From a virus: DNA of 47,280 bases. Shown one piece after another: positions 38,644-47,153 of this stretch. The stretch is taken from positions 1 to 47,280 of the IMG/VR virus record IMGVR_UViG_3300025913_000011, one strand, 5' to 3'. How positions within the stretch are numbered: the first letter of the stretch is position 1; every line of letters begins with the position of its first letter. Made by a program: the position numbers and the translations under genes. Under the pieces are notes generated by a model. It saw only the letters and a program-made list of their open reading frames with translations, did no database searches and was not told the origin of the DNA.

Positions 38644-38690
38644 CTTAATTGTATTAAGTGCGCTCGCCGAGCCAACTTAACATTGTTAAG
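38644..38690. promoter_or_regulatory. Paired CTTAA-N5-TTAAG dyads between terS and terL
   Basis: CTTAA-TTGTA-TTAAG (38644-38658) and CTTAA-CATTG-TTAAG (38676-38690) share the same 15-bp dyad. Their centres are 32 bp apart, about three helical turns, so two dimers would sit on the same face. The second dyad extends to a 19-bp inverted repeat, AACTTAACA-T-TGTTAAGTT (38674-38692). They lie in the 71-bp gap before terL. Candidate operator, or pac-site elements for TerS. Confidence 0.5.
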
Positions 38691-38713
38691 TTCCCTGACA
38701 GAATCTAAACCAC

Positions 38714-40297
38714 TTGCAGACATTTGAAGACGTCAGCCTCCGAAACCTGATCAAGCCTGAGCCGAAGCAGGACGAATGCTTCAAGGCGACAGACAAGTTC
38801 CGATTCGTGCTCTATGGTGGGGCGGCTGGTGGTGGGAAGTCCTACATGCTGCGCTGGTGGTGTTTGCGCCAGCTGATCCGCAGATACGAAAAGACAGGCA
38901 TTCCGAATCTGGTTGCAGGCCTGTTTAGCATCGATTACCCCACGCTGCAGGACCGGCAGATCTCGAAGATTGAGCGCGAGTTTCCCGCATGGTTAGGCCA
39001 GACAAAGCGCACAGAGAAAGAAGGCCTTTGCTTCTTCATCCATCCCGACTTTGGCGGTGGGCGGATCGCACTAAGGAATCTGGCAGATGCTAGCTCTTAT
39101 AAGTCGGCTGAGTTCTGCGATATCGCGGTTGAAGAGCTTACGGAAAACAAGCGCGACGTATTCGAGGATCTGGTTCTATTCCGACTTAGAACTCCTGGAA
39201 TCGAACGACCCTGCTTTCTGGGCGGCACAAACCCAACGGGCATCGGCTTGCAATGGGTCAAAGCCCTCTGGATCGATCGCAAGTTCCCCAAAGAACTAGA
39301 GAATCTGAAGCACGAGTTCTTTTATGTTCCAGCCTTGCTCGATGACAACCGCTATCTAGGCCTGAGCTACAGACAGTCGCTCGAAGGATTGCCCGACAAG
39401 AAGCGCAAGGCGTTACTTGAAGGCGATTGGACGGTTCCCGAAGGGCAGTACTTCACGAACTGGGAAGAGCGCGAACGTAAGGTTCCGCACTCCATAGTCT
39501 CGCAAATCGTTCAGCCCTGGTGGAATCATTGGATTGGGCAAGACTGGGGTTTTAAGCATCACAGCCCTACGATCTGGCACGCAGTGGGGAATGTTCTTCC
39601 CGAGCAGGCAAGGCTGTTAGGCCGCAACTGGGATACGCCTAGGCGTTGCGTCTTCACGTATCGCGAACTAGTTGTCTCATTGTCCGAGCCGCCTGAGACT
39701 GAAGCCAGCAAGACCGATGAGCAACGTCTTCGCGATGACGATGCATATGATCCACGAGATGTGCCCCGCAGCGAGAGGCAATTAGGCCGAAAGATTGCAT
39801 ACTTGAACGGCGGCCAGAAGATCAGCCGGCACATTCTCTCGGCAGATGCTTTTGGCAAGAAGACAAGCCAAAAGACGCCAGCAGAGCTAATCAACGAAGG
39901 GACTGGATCAGCGATCCCCAGCCCAACGCCAGCAGACATGAGCCCAGGTTCCCGCGTCCCGGGCTGGCGCTTTCTATCGAATCAGATTCAGTCGGATGTG
40001 TGGTTTGTATCAGATCTTTGCCCTGAATCACTAGCGGCAATTCCGGCTCTCGAATACGACAAAGACGGTCCAAATACAGAAGACATTCTCAAGACGGACC
40101 ACATTTACGACGACGTTGGCGACTGCCTTCGCTATTCGCTGGCCGACATGCTAAACAGCGCAAAGAAGCCTTACGAAGTTGAACTAGCAGAGCGTATTCA
40201 GGCCGAGCCCAACGAATTCAACCGGCACTTCATGCGGTTAGCTGAGACAGAGCGCAGGGAGAAGGCGAGTCAGCCAATCCCTTACTGGGAGCAGTGA
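38714..40297 (+). CDS. terL: Terminase large subunit (TerL)
   Basis: 527 aa from TTG 38714, the only start available before the Walker A box. ATPase: Walker A GGAAGGGKS (35-43) and Walker B CDIAVEE (135-141) with coupling GTNPTGIG (171-178). Nuclease domain metal residues: D277 in GQDWGF, D378 in SADAF, and D466/D467 or D470 in YDDVGD. The pattern matches headful-type terminases such as P22 gp2, which fits a circularly permuted genome. It pumps DNA into the prohead through the portal. A weak start suggests low translation. Confidence 0.92.
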   Translation: MQTFEDVSLRNLIKPEPKQDECFKATDKFRFVLYGGAAGGGKSYMLRWWCLRQLIRRYEKTGIPNLVAGLFSIDYPTLQDRQISKIEREFPAWLGQTKRTEKEGLCFFIHPDFGGGRIALRNLADASSYKSAEFCDIAVEELTENKRDVFEDLVLFRLRTPGIERPCFLGGTNPTGIGLQWVKALWIDRKFPKELENLKHEFFYVPALLDDNRYLGLSYRQSLEGLPDKKRKALLEGDWTVPEGQYFTNWEERERKVPHSIVSQIVQPWWNHWIGQDWGFKHHSPTIWHAVGNVLPEQARLLGRNWDTPRRCVFTYRELVVSLSEPPETEASKTDEQRLRDDDAYDPRDVPRSERQLGRKIAYLNGGQKISRHILSADAFGKKTSQKTPAELINEGTGSAIPSPTPADMSPGSRVPGWRFLSNQIQSDVWFVSDLCPESLAAIPALEYDKDGPNTEDILKTDHIYDDVGDCLRYSLADMLNSAKKPYEVELAERIQAEPNEFNRHFMRLAETERREKASQPIPYWEQ

Positions 40298-40554
40298 TGA
40301 ACTGGCTACGAGACATAATCCGCAAGTGGCTTGGAGTGCTCTACGGGCCGGAACTCGAATCCGCAAGGGCAATCACTGAGGCATGGCACAACGAAGTTAC
40401 AAAGCTTCGCACCGAACTCGACGCGCTCAAAAGTGAAGTTCGTGCACGCAACCCCGAACCCCAGCAAGTCTCTCTGCGCATCAGCGTAGACGACTACGAA
40501 GCAAGCCAATTGAAGACGCTCGAAGAATTCAGGGAAGAGAAAGGGAAAAGCTGA
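40297..40554 (+). CDS. Small coiled-coil protein
   Basis: 85 aa from ATG 40297 (TGATG overlap with terL). Amphipathic N-terminal helix (MNWLRDIIRKWLGVLYGPEL) and coiled coil EVTKLRTELDALKSEVRARN, then ISVDDYEASQLKTLEEF. Function unknown; the gene is one of six small genes between terL and portal. Confidence 0.5.
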   Translation: MNWLRDIIRKWLGVLYGPELESARAITEAWHNEVTKLRTELDALKSEVRARNPEPQQVSLRISVDDYEASQLKTLEEFREEKGKS

Positions 40555-40748
40555 TGGCACGTGGATACTCGCGACATTCAAGGTTTAGACCAAGAGAAGG
40601 AGCACTGATGCGAATGCTTGGTCGCGTCATGGAATATTACCGACGCTTAGCGGAAACCGGCTGGAGCACACAGCAAGAAGCACAGGCATATTGCGATGCA
40701 GCACGAATCGTATGGTTGCTGCAATCGAAACCTGAAGGAGTGAACTGA
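40554..40748 (+). CDS. Small basic helical protein
   Basis: 64 aa from ATG 40554 (TGATG overlap). Arg-rich start (ARGYSRHSRFRPREG), then a helix (MLGRVMEYYRRLAETGWSTQ) and QEAQAYCDAARIVWLL. Unknown. Confidence 0.45.
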   Translation: MARGYSRHSRFRPREGALMRMLGRVMEYYRRLAETGWSTQQEAQAYCDAARIVWLLQSKPEGVN

Positions 40749-41044
40749 TGGCACACGTAGCCAAAGACGGCTCAAAGCACACCAACATCGACTCGATGAA
40801 GCGGGCTGACGCCAAGCACGCTGCCAGGCCAGCTCATGAACCCCAAGAGCAAGAGCCCGATCCTCAAGATCCCGCTGAACCACAGGAGCAGGAACAAGGC
40901 GAGATGAGCTCCGATGACGTGCTGAACGCTTTCGAGCAGCACATGCAGCAGCACATGTCCGGTCAGCAGCCCGACCCGCACAATGCTAAGCGATTGGCAG
41001 ACCACTTCACGAAGTACGCGCATGGAGCCGCCCATGTCCAGTAA
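40748..41044 (+). CDS. Pro/Glu/Gln-rich small protein
   Basis: 98 aa from ATG 40748 (TGATG overlap). Central stretch PQEQEPDPQDPAEPQEQE is disordered; a C-terminal helix (LNAFEQHMQQHMSGQ...KRLADHFTKYAHG) is His/Gln-rich. Similar low-complexity proteins occur beside portals. Unknown role. Confidence 0.45.
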   Translation: MAHVAKDGSKHTNIDSMKRADAKHAARPAHEPQEQEPDPQDPAEPQEQEQGEMSSDDVLNAFEQHMQQHMSGQQPDPHNAKRLADHFTKYAHGAAHVQ

Positions 41045-41294
41045 CCCCTATCTCGCACCGCTCACCGAACGCATGCAGAGGCTTCGTCATCTGGGCGGGC
41101 AGGCCTTTCAGGCTATCTCGCATCCAGTGGACACTGTCGAGTCTCTGCTTGGAATGCCGATCGATGGCGCGCCACAGCCCACAGGGGACGCGCACGAGCA
41201 GGCAATCCAGCAGATGAACCAGCAAGCGCAGGCGCAGCGCGTACAAGGCGCAACGCAGAGCTTTCAGCCAAAACGCAGGATGCCAGCCAAGTGA
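41034..41294 (+). CDS. Gln/Pro-rich small protein
   Basis: 86 aa from ATG 41034, with GGAG 7 nt before it (an ATG at 41022 has no better site). SNPYLAPLTERMQRLRHLGG, a short middle, then a Gln-rich helix (QAIQQMNQQAQAQRVQ) and a basic end. It overlaps the previous gene by 11 nt. Confidence 0.42.
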   Translation: MSSNPYLAPLTERMQRLRHLGGQAFQAISHPVDTVESLLGMPIDGAPQPTGDAHEQAIQQMNQQAQAQRVQGATQSFQPKRRMPAK

Positions 41295-41488
41295 CGACCG
41301 CAAAGACAGATGGAGCGGAATTCCGCGACGAATGCACTGTAAGTGGTCCGTTCTCCGCATTCATGCAGCCCGGAGCCGCCCGCGATGCGCAAATCATTGC
41401 TGAGAGTATTGCGATCGCCAAGCCGAACGTTACAGCACGTATCGCGCGCATCGATTACGAAACCAGCACAATCTACTTCGAACCATGA
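41291..41488 (+). CDS. Small alpha/beta protein
   Basis: 65 aa from GTG 41291 (GTGA overlap). AEFRDECTVSGPFSAF then RDAQIIAESIAIAKPNVTAR and IDYETSTIYFEP. One Cys. Its predicted order (beta-alpha-beta) is compact. Unknown. Confidence 0.45.
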   Translation: MTTAKTDGAEFRDECTVSGPFSAFMQPGAARDAQIIAESIAIAKPNVTARIARIDYETSTIYFEP

Positions 41489-41676
41489 GGATGAAGACTG
41501 TCAATCTCGGCTCCAAAGGCAGCTTCAAGGAGAAGCCTGGAGCATTGCATCGCGATCTCGGCATTCCGCTGGGCGAGAAGATTCCTGCATCCGAACTCGC
41601 ACCCAAGCCGGGTGATTCGCCACAGTTGCGCAGACGCAAAGCCAGCGCTAAAGGCTTCAGGGCAATGAACCATTGA
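41485..41676 (+). CDS. Small basic protein before the portal
   Basis: 63 aa, ATGA overlap. GSKGSFKEKPGALHRDLGIP and GEKIPASELAPKPG; the end is basic (RRRKASAKGFRAMNH). Stop overlaps the portal TTG. Unknown; low complexity suggests disorder. Confidence 0.45.
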   Translation: MRMKTVNLGSKGSFKEKPGALHRDLGIPLGEKIPASELAPKPGDSPQLRRRKASAKGFRAMNH

Positions 41677-44204
41677 GCACTCTCGCGCTTCCAGTCACAG
41701 GCCAGACGAACGAGCAACCTAAGGGTATCCAGCTTAGTCCGCTGGCATTCCCTGAAGGCTACGTGCCGGGGAAATATGCTTCGTTCCCTGTCTCGCCTGA
41801 GGATATGTTTGGCCCGGATGAGCTGGGCGATTACAAGGCTGCGATCGATGATCTGGACGAGATCGTTACGCGCGCCGATTCTTCCGCTCGTCTTTGGGAA
41901 GTGCTGCAGGCATGGGAAGCGCGGCTATTCTCTCGCGGCTACCAGTTCCTGAACGCAAGCAGGCAGGGCTGGGGGATGTACGGTGCGGTAAACGGTTCGC
42001 GCGCATCCGGGCAAGAGATCATGCAGTCGCAGAACCAGGGCAAGATGTTCCCGGTGAACGTCTATGCCGCGCGCGAAGACAAGATCGTGGCTGCGTTGTC
42101 TCGCGACGTACCCGGGCTCACATTTGTTCCCAAACGCGATGCCGACCCGATGGACCAGACAGCAGCCGATGAAGCGAAGAAGTACCTCAAGGTCTGGCTT
42201 AATGATGCGGGAGTCAAAGAGCTTGTCGGCAAGATTGCGCAATACTTCTATACCGATGACCGCGTAGTTCTTTACACGCGCTCAGTCGCTGATGAGCAGG
42301 AGTGGGGCACCGAAACCCCGGCAGAGCAGCAGGAGGCGTTTGGTGCGCCTGTTCCCGAGGGCGTTACGCCGGAAACGGAGATGGAGAATCCCGCGGCCGA
42401 CGGGGAAGTTCCCGCGGTCAGAGAGATCACTACTGCCGTAGGCAAGCTCGAAGCCAAAGTTCCGATCTACGCCGACTCGCAAGGGCAGATGCCGTGGATT
42501 CGCATCTCGACCGAAGAGAACGTCAATACCCTCAAAGAGCGCTACGAGTGGATTGCGGACAAGATTAATGCCGGAGCTTCCGAAGGCAAAGATCAACTGG
42601 ACCGCATGGCGCGCATCAATGTTCGCTTGGCTGTGCAAGTCTCGTCTAGCTCGGGCGAAAGTCTTCAGCAGGACGCAACGGAGACGCTGACGTGGTACCG
42701 GCCTTCGCAGTATCGCGCCATCAAAGACAGGGCAGTACAGCAGCTATTCAAGGAGCAGTTCCCGGATGGCTTGCTAGTGGTTCGGGCCGGTGGCCAGTTT
42801 GCCTTCTGCCGCAACGAGGGAATGGGGAAACATCTCACCATCCTCCACCCAAAGCATGGTTCGGGGCAGAACCGCAGGGCAATCGGCTCGAATTATCTTC
42901 CGCTACAGAAGATTCTCAACGCCAACATCAACCTGCTTGATCGCTACTTCCGCAATTGCATCGCGCGCCGATTCCATGACGCGGAGGCGATCAACTCAGA
43001 AGCGATTAACACTCAAAGCAACGACCCGGCCAAGAGCACACCGGTCAAGCGCAAGCCTGGCGAGTCCATCTCTGACTACACCGGTGTTGAAAACGTACCG
43101 GAACCCAAAACCGGCATCTTCGAGTTTGTCCAGTGGCTCATCGACGGTGGCCCGGAAGCAATGGACGGCGCATCTCCTGCCATGTTCGGCATGGAAGATG
43201 CGGATACCTTCGGCGCAACCAAGCTGAATCGCGACCAGGCGCTGCAAGTCTTCTCGATGCCGTGGTCTCAGATTTGCATCGGACTTGCCAAAGCCGCAGA
43301 ACAGGCCGTTGAGTGCGCAGCGCAGAATCGCGTTGCCGACATCTCTTCGAACGTGCCCGGGCAGGGCAAGCTGATGATCGAACTTGAGAAGCTGCAGGGC
43401 AATGCTCTGTGCTATCCCGAGTCGATGGAGATTCCGCAGACCATCGCAGAACTGGAAGCGCAGGCATTTGAGGCAATGCAGTTCGCCGACAAGGTACAGA
43501 TTCTCGGGCAAATGCTGGCTGACCCGAGAAACCTGACGCTCATCGCGAAGTTCCCGACATTCGAAGGCTGGGAGATTCCAGGCCTCGATGACGTCGAGCA
43601 GCAGCAGGGCGAATTTGAGCTCCTGATGAAATCGGCCCCGCAGGATAACCCCGACTATCTGGCAATCCAGCAGCAGATGACAGCAATTGAAAAGCAGGCA
43701 GGCTCGCCCGAAGGACTGCAGGCTAATCCTGACCTGTTGGCGCAGGCTAAGCAGCTCGTGGAGCAGTTGCAAGGCGTTCCGCCCAAAGTCAGTTCCGTTC
43801 CCGTCGCACAGGATGGCTCAGAGAACCACGCCATCCATGCAGTCATCACGCTGGGCTGGCTAAATTCAGCCGAAGGGCGCAAGTACAAGAATGGCTCGGA
43901 AGAGATGCAGGCTGTCTATCAGAACTTCAAGCTCCACTGGCAGCAGCATGTCGAGATGGGCCAGAAACTCACGCCTCCGAAGGAAATGGAGTTCAAGGGC
44001 ACACTGAGCGTCGATCCCAGCAAGTACTCGCCCGAAGTGCAGGCCAAAGTGTTTCAGGCAGCCGGTCTCCAGGTCTCGCCCGAAGAGGCAACGGGCAATC
44101 AGGATCTTGTGCCGCATGAGGTTGTGACCGAGAAGGAAGGCGTGGACGAGAGCGGCATCCCCGTTAAACAGAAGATTGCAATGGTAGGCAAGGGCCTACG
44201 GTAA
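41673..44204 (+). CDS. Portal protein, P22-like (long)
   Basis: 843 aa from TTG 41673 (TTGA overlap). Portal features: WEARLFSRGYQFLNASRQGW (entry helix), FPVNVYAAREDKIVAALSRD, VPIYADSQGQMPWIRISTEE, RYEWIADKINAGASEGKDQL and LNRDQALQVFSMPWSQICIG. Length and order fit the P22-type portal with a long helical C-terminal barrel, here residues about 600-760 (ELLMKSAPQ, LAQAKQLVEQLQGV). The end is Lys/Glu-rich. It is the twelve-fold ring through which TerL fills the head. The C-terminal part may form the internal tube. Confidence 0.85.
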   Translation: MSTLALPVTGQTNEQPKGIQLSPLAFPEGYVPGKYASFPVSPEDMFGPDELGDYKAAIDDLDEIVTRADSSARLWEVLQAWEARLFSRGYQFLNASRQGWGMYGAVNGSRASGQEIMQSQNQGKMFPVNVYAAREDKIVAALSRDVPGLTFVPKRDADPMDQTAADEAKKYLKVWLNDAGVKELVGKIAQYFYTDDRVVLYTRSVADEQEWGTETPAEQQEAFGAPVPEGVTPETEMENPAADGEVPAVREITTAVGKLEAKVPIYADSQGQMPWIRISTEENVNTLKERYEWIADKINAGASEGKDQLDRMARINVRLAVQVSSSSGESLQQDATETLTWYRPSQYRAIKDRAVQQLFKEQFPDGLLVVRAGGQFAFCRNEGMGKHLTILHPKHGSGQNRRAIGSNYLPLQKILNANINLLDRYFRNCIARRFHDAEAINSEAINTQSNDPAKSTPVKRKPGESISDYTGVENVPEPKTGIFEFVQWLIDGGPEAMDGASPAMFGMEDADTFGATKLNRDQALQVFSMPWSQICIGLAKAAEQAVECAAQNRVADISSNVPGQGKLMIELEKLQGNALCYPESMEIPQTIAELEAQAFEAMQFADKVQILGQMLADPRNLTLIAKFPTFEGWEIPGLDDVEQQQGEFELLMKSAPQDNPDYLAIQQQMTAIEKQAGSPEGLQANPDLLAQAKQLVEQLQGVPPKVSSVPVAQDGSENHAIHAVITLGWLNSAEGRKYKNGSEEMQAVYQNFKLHWQQHVEMGQKLTPPKEMEFKGTLSVDPSKYSPEVQAKVFQAAGLQVSPEEATGNQDLVPHEVVTEKEGVDESGIPVKQKIAMVGKGLR

Positions 44205-44214
44205 CAGGAGAGAC

Positions 44215-45522
44215 ATGGACGGACTAGAGACAGTTATTGAAGAGCCGATTGAGCAGGAACTAGACGGCGGGATAGAGCAGCCAGAGCTTGCCGCTGAAGA
44301 GCCTGTTGAGGGCGAAGGTGAACCAGTTGAGCAGCAGGAATCCCCATCCAACCCCTACACCACGCAGTTCAGCCGCGAGATGCGCGCTGCGCTCAAAGCG
44401 TGGGAGCAGGCCAACCCGGAAGCTGCCAAGTTCGCCAAGCAGGCAAGAGATAACCATGCTCGCCTCTTCGCGCTCACCCAGCTAGAACCAAAGGGCATTG
44501 ACGGGGTACGCGAGAAGTACGCGCTGCTCGATGGTCTGGTTCGGGGCGAAGCCAAGGGTGTTGATGCTCTGACGTCAATTCAGGAAGAGCTCGCAGCGGT
44601 TGAGGAAGTGGACAACCTCTTAGCTGCTGGCGATCCCCGAGCTTTCGATGCGCTGGGCGAAGACTTCAATCAAGGACTGGCTAAACTCGCTCCAGCCTAT
44701 CTTGAGCGGGTGCAGAAATCCGACCCTGCAGCGTTCGAAGCAGCAGTCATGCCGCATGTGGTTCGCACTCTGGCAGGCTCTGACGCGCTCAAAGCATTCA
44801 ATGATCTCGTAGACGTCCTCAACACGAAGGATGATCCGCGACTCGATGACGCAGCCAAGTTCAAGTATGTGTTCACGGCGCTGCAGAAGATGGCAGAGGG
44901 CCTTAATAGCCTCTCAACCAAGGTGCAGGCCAAGCCGACTGAGCAGGCGCAAGGCGATCCGCTACAGGACCGCCAGACGAAGCTCGAAAAGCAGGAGCAG
45001 GAGTTCCACTGGAACACCCGAATCCAGCCGGTCGCAACGCAGCACGAGAACCAGACCTTCGAAACGCTGTTCAAGCCGTATCAGCAGAGACTGAAACTCG
45101 ATGCCGGGGCAAAAGCCGACCTGCTCAAAGCATTCAAGGCTGGAATGAAGGATGCCGGTAACGGTGATTCCGAATATCTGCGGCAGATGAAGATTTACCG
45201 GGGCCAACGAAACCCCGATCCGCAGGCAGTAGCCAACTTCGTCAAGAATGCAATCAACAAGCATTCGAAGACGGTGATGGAATCGCTCGTAAAAGCACGC
45301 TACGGCGCATTCCTGGCAGGCAAGGCGAAGCCGACAGTGCAGCAGAGGACATCAACCAAGCCCGGGCCGACTGCTCCCAACGTCGAGATTCGCACAGTGA
45401 AACCGCCTGCCCATGAGATCGACCACAGAAACACTCCCATTGAATGGATGGCCAAAAGCTATCCAGGAGGGCCGAAATACAGGCTCTTCGGCGGCAAAGT
45501 AGTACAGGTACGAGTGCAGTAG
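44215..45522 (+). CDS. Scaffolding protein
   Basis: 435 aa; CAGGAGAGAC precedes ATG 44215. Acidic, Glu/Gln/Pro-rich N-terminus (EEPIEQELDGGIEQPELA, EEPVEGEGEPVEQQE) without Cys, long charged helices in the middle, and a basic C-terminus (KTVMESLVKARYGAFLAGKA). This is the composition and place of a scaffolding protein between portal and capsid. It would be removed before DNA filling. Confidence 0.68.
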   Translation: MDGLETVIEEPIEQELDGGIEQPELAAEEPVEGEGEPVEQQESPSNPYTTQFSREMRAALKAWEQANPEAAKFAKQARDNHARLFALTQLEPKGIDGVREKYALLDGLVRGEAKGVDALTSIQEELAAVEEVDNLLAAGDPRAFDALGEDFNQGLAKLAPAYLERVQKSDPAAFEAAVMPHVVRTLAGSDALKAFNDLVDVLNTKDDPRLDDAAKFKYVFTALQKMAEGLNSLSTKVQAKPTEQAQGDPLQDRQTKLEKQEQEFHWNTRIQPVATQHENQTFETLFKPYQQRLKLDAGAKADLLKAFKAGMKDAGNGDSEYLRQMKIYRGQRNPDPQAVANFVKNAINKHSKTVMESLVKARYGAFLAGKAKPTVQQRTSTKPGPTAPNVEIRTVKPPAHEIDHRNTPIEWMAKSYPGGPKYRLFGGKVVQVRVQ

Positions 45523-45793
45523 AAGGGCGCTCGGGAACGACCTCGGACGGCACGCCGGGGCAGACGCGGGAATTCATGCCCGCCCCTTGAGTGGTGGTTC
45601 CTAAGCTCCGCAAGGATGCAGATGGCACCGAGCGCCTAAGTGCCGCACAGAGACATAGCAGCACAACGTTCTGCCCATCCAATCAGGCCCGTCGAGCCGG
45701 GTTTCTATCTCGTTAGCCCTGAGAGAAAAGCAAACGCGAATTGAGACATCGCGCAGGGGAAACACGCCCTAGCTCACTTTCAGGACAAACATC
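45523..45793. other. 271-nt leader region before the capsid gene
   Basis: No gene seen. GGGGC...CGGG (near 45555-45570) can fold with CCCG/CCCC (45580-45587) into a GC hairpin, and CCCG-TCGAGC-CGGG followed by TTTCTATCTC (45688-45709) looks like a weak terminator. No clear -10/-35 pair was found. The long leader may set capsid mRNA level by termination and processing. Confidence 0.35.
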
Positions 45794-47149
45794 ATGGCAA
45801 ACCCGATGACAGAACTGGCCGCAGAGGCCATTGAACTCGATGCGTGGGTGGAAGAGATCCCTGACTATCAGGCGCATTTCGACCGCTTCCTGACCCGCCT
45901 TGAAAAAGGCGCTCACAAAATTAACATCTCCAACAACACCACGGGCGGCGGAACAACCCGCTCTCCGATGCGTGTGCCTTTCCGTGCGCAGGGCGGCGGC
46001 GGCATCCAGCAGTTCGCTGCGGATACAGCCGGAACCGTGGCCATCTGGCAGCGCGGTACGGGTTCGACCTACGACGGCTTTGTGGCCGCCCCGGTTCGGC
46101 TCGTCAACGTGTGCGAAATTTCAAACCTTGCGCAGCAGGCAACAGACGGCAAAGACAGAGGCCTGGTCAAGATCAAGCGCGAAGAGCTCCAGAACACGCT
46201 CAAGGCGTTCGACAACCAGGTTGAGGGCATCATTCACCGTGACGGCTCCGGCACAATCGACCAGATCCCAACCACGGCAACGGTTAACAACGCGACGGGC
46301 GGCGGGACCATCGGCACCGCAACCTATTCGAGCATCGTTGGGCTGAACACTGCGGCATCCTTCCAGGATCAGCAGACCGTTCAAGTGCTTTCGGCAGTCG
46401 GCGGAACGAATCGCGGCTCTTTCACGATCTCCTACGTCGATCCGGTTTCGCAGACCATTTACTCGACCACAGCTCTGCCTTCGGGAACCACCACGGGCGA
46501 TCTGCTGGTCGTGAATGGCGCTGCGGGAACAGCCGGCACGTCGATTCTCGGCAAGGATTACTGGCTGCAAAACGGCAACACCGGCACCATCGGTGGAATC
46601 GCCAAGGCCAACTATCCCGGACGTCTGAGCACGCCAACCATCAACTTCGGCGGCAATGGAGCCATCACCAACTCCACAGCGCAGAGGATTGAAGCCATTC
46701 GCATGCGTGCGATGGGCGACGACTACGACGCGAACAAGTCGTGCTTCTGGCTGGCCAACCCGTCCCAGGGCGTGACACTGAGCAATCAGTTCTACAATCC
46801 CGGATTCACCCGGCTCGATGAGGGTTCGAAGGACTACGTTCCCGACACGGCACGCAAGATGATGCAGAAAACCGTGCTGGGCGAGGATGTGGTCTGGGCA
46901 ACCACCGCAGAGCCGACCCGCATGGACCTGATCGTGCCGGATACCTGGTACTTCGGCGAACTGTTCCCGACCCGCTTGCATGAGTGGACCCCCGGAAACA
47001 CCATCGCTGCAGTTCCCGCCATCGGCGCGGCTGCTGGAAGCACCTACTACGACTCGCAGATGTTTGCCTACGAGCGCGGATTCCAGCTGGTCTGCAACGA
47101 CCCGAAACAGAACTTCTATCTTTCCAATCTCCCGGTTGTCAGCCTGTAA
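45794..47149 (+). CDS. Major capsid protein (HK97 fold)
   Basis: 451 aa, ATG 45794. The N-arm MANPMTELAAEAIELDAWVE leads to HINISN-type strand and VAIWQRGTGSTYDGFVAAPV. A long spine helix follows (KDRGLVKIKREELQNTLKAF). Residues about 170-240 are a beta-rich insertion (QTVQVLSAVGGTNRGSF, SQTIYSTTALPSGTTTGD) like those of capsids with an I-type domain. RIEAIRMRAMGDDYDANKSC and the A-domain end (TYYDSQMFAYERGFQLVCND) close the fold. The stop is followed by the strong hairpin and the GroES-like gene. Confidence 0.85.
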   Translation: MANPMTELAAEAIELDAWVEEIPDYQAHFDRFLTRLEKGAHKINISNNTTGGGTTRSPMRVPFRAQGGGGIQQFAADTAGTVAIWQRGTGSTYDGFVAAPVRLVNVCEISNLAQQATDGKDRGLVKIKREELQNTLKAFDNQVEGIIHRDGSGTIDQIPTTATVNNATGGGTIGTATYSSIVGLNTAASFQDQQTVQVLSAVGGTNRGSFTISYVDPVSQTIYSTTALPSGTTTGDLLVVNGAAGTAGTSILGKDYWLQNGNTGTIGGIAKANYPGRLSTPTINFGGNGAITNSTAQRIEAIRMRAMGDDYDANKSCFWLANPSQGVTLSNQFYNPGFTRLDEGSKDYVPDTARKMMQKTVLGEDVVWATTAEPTRMDLIVPDTWYFGELFPTRLHEWTPGNTIAAVPAIGAAAGSTYYDSQMFAYERGFQLVCNDPKQNFYLSNLPVVSL

Positions 47150-47153
47150 CCCT

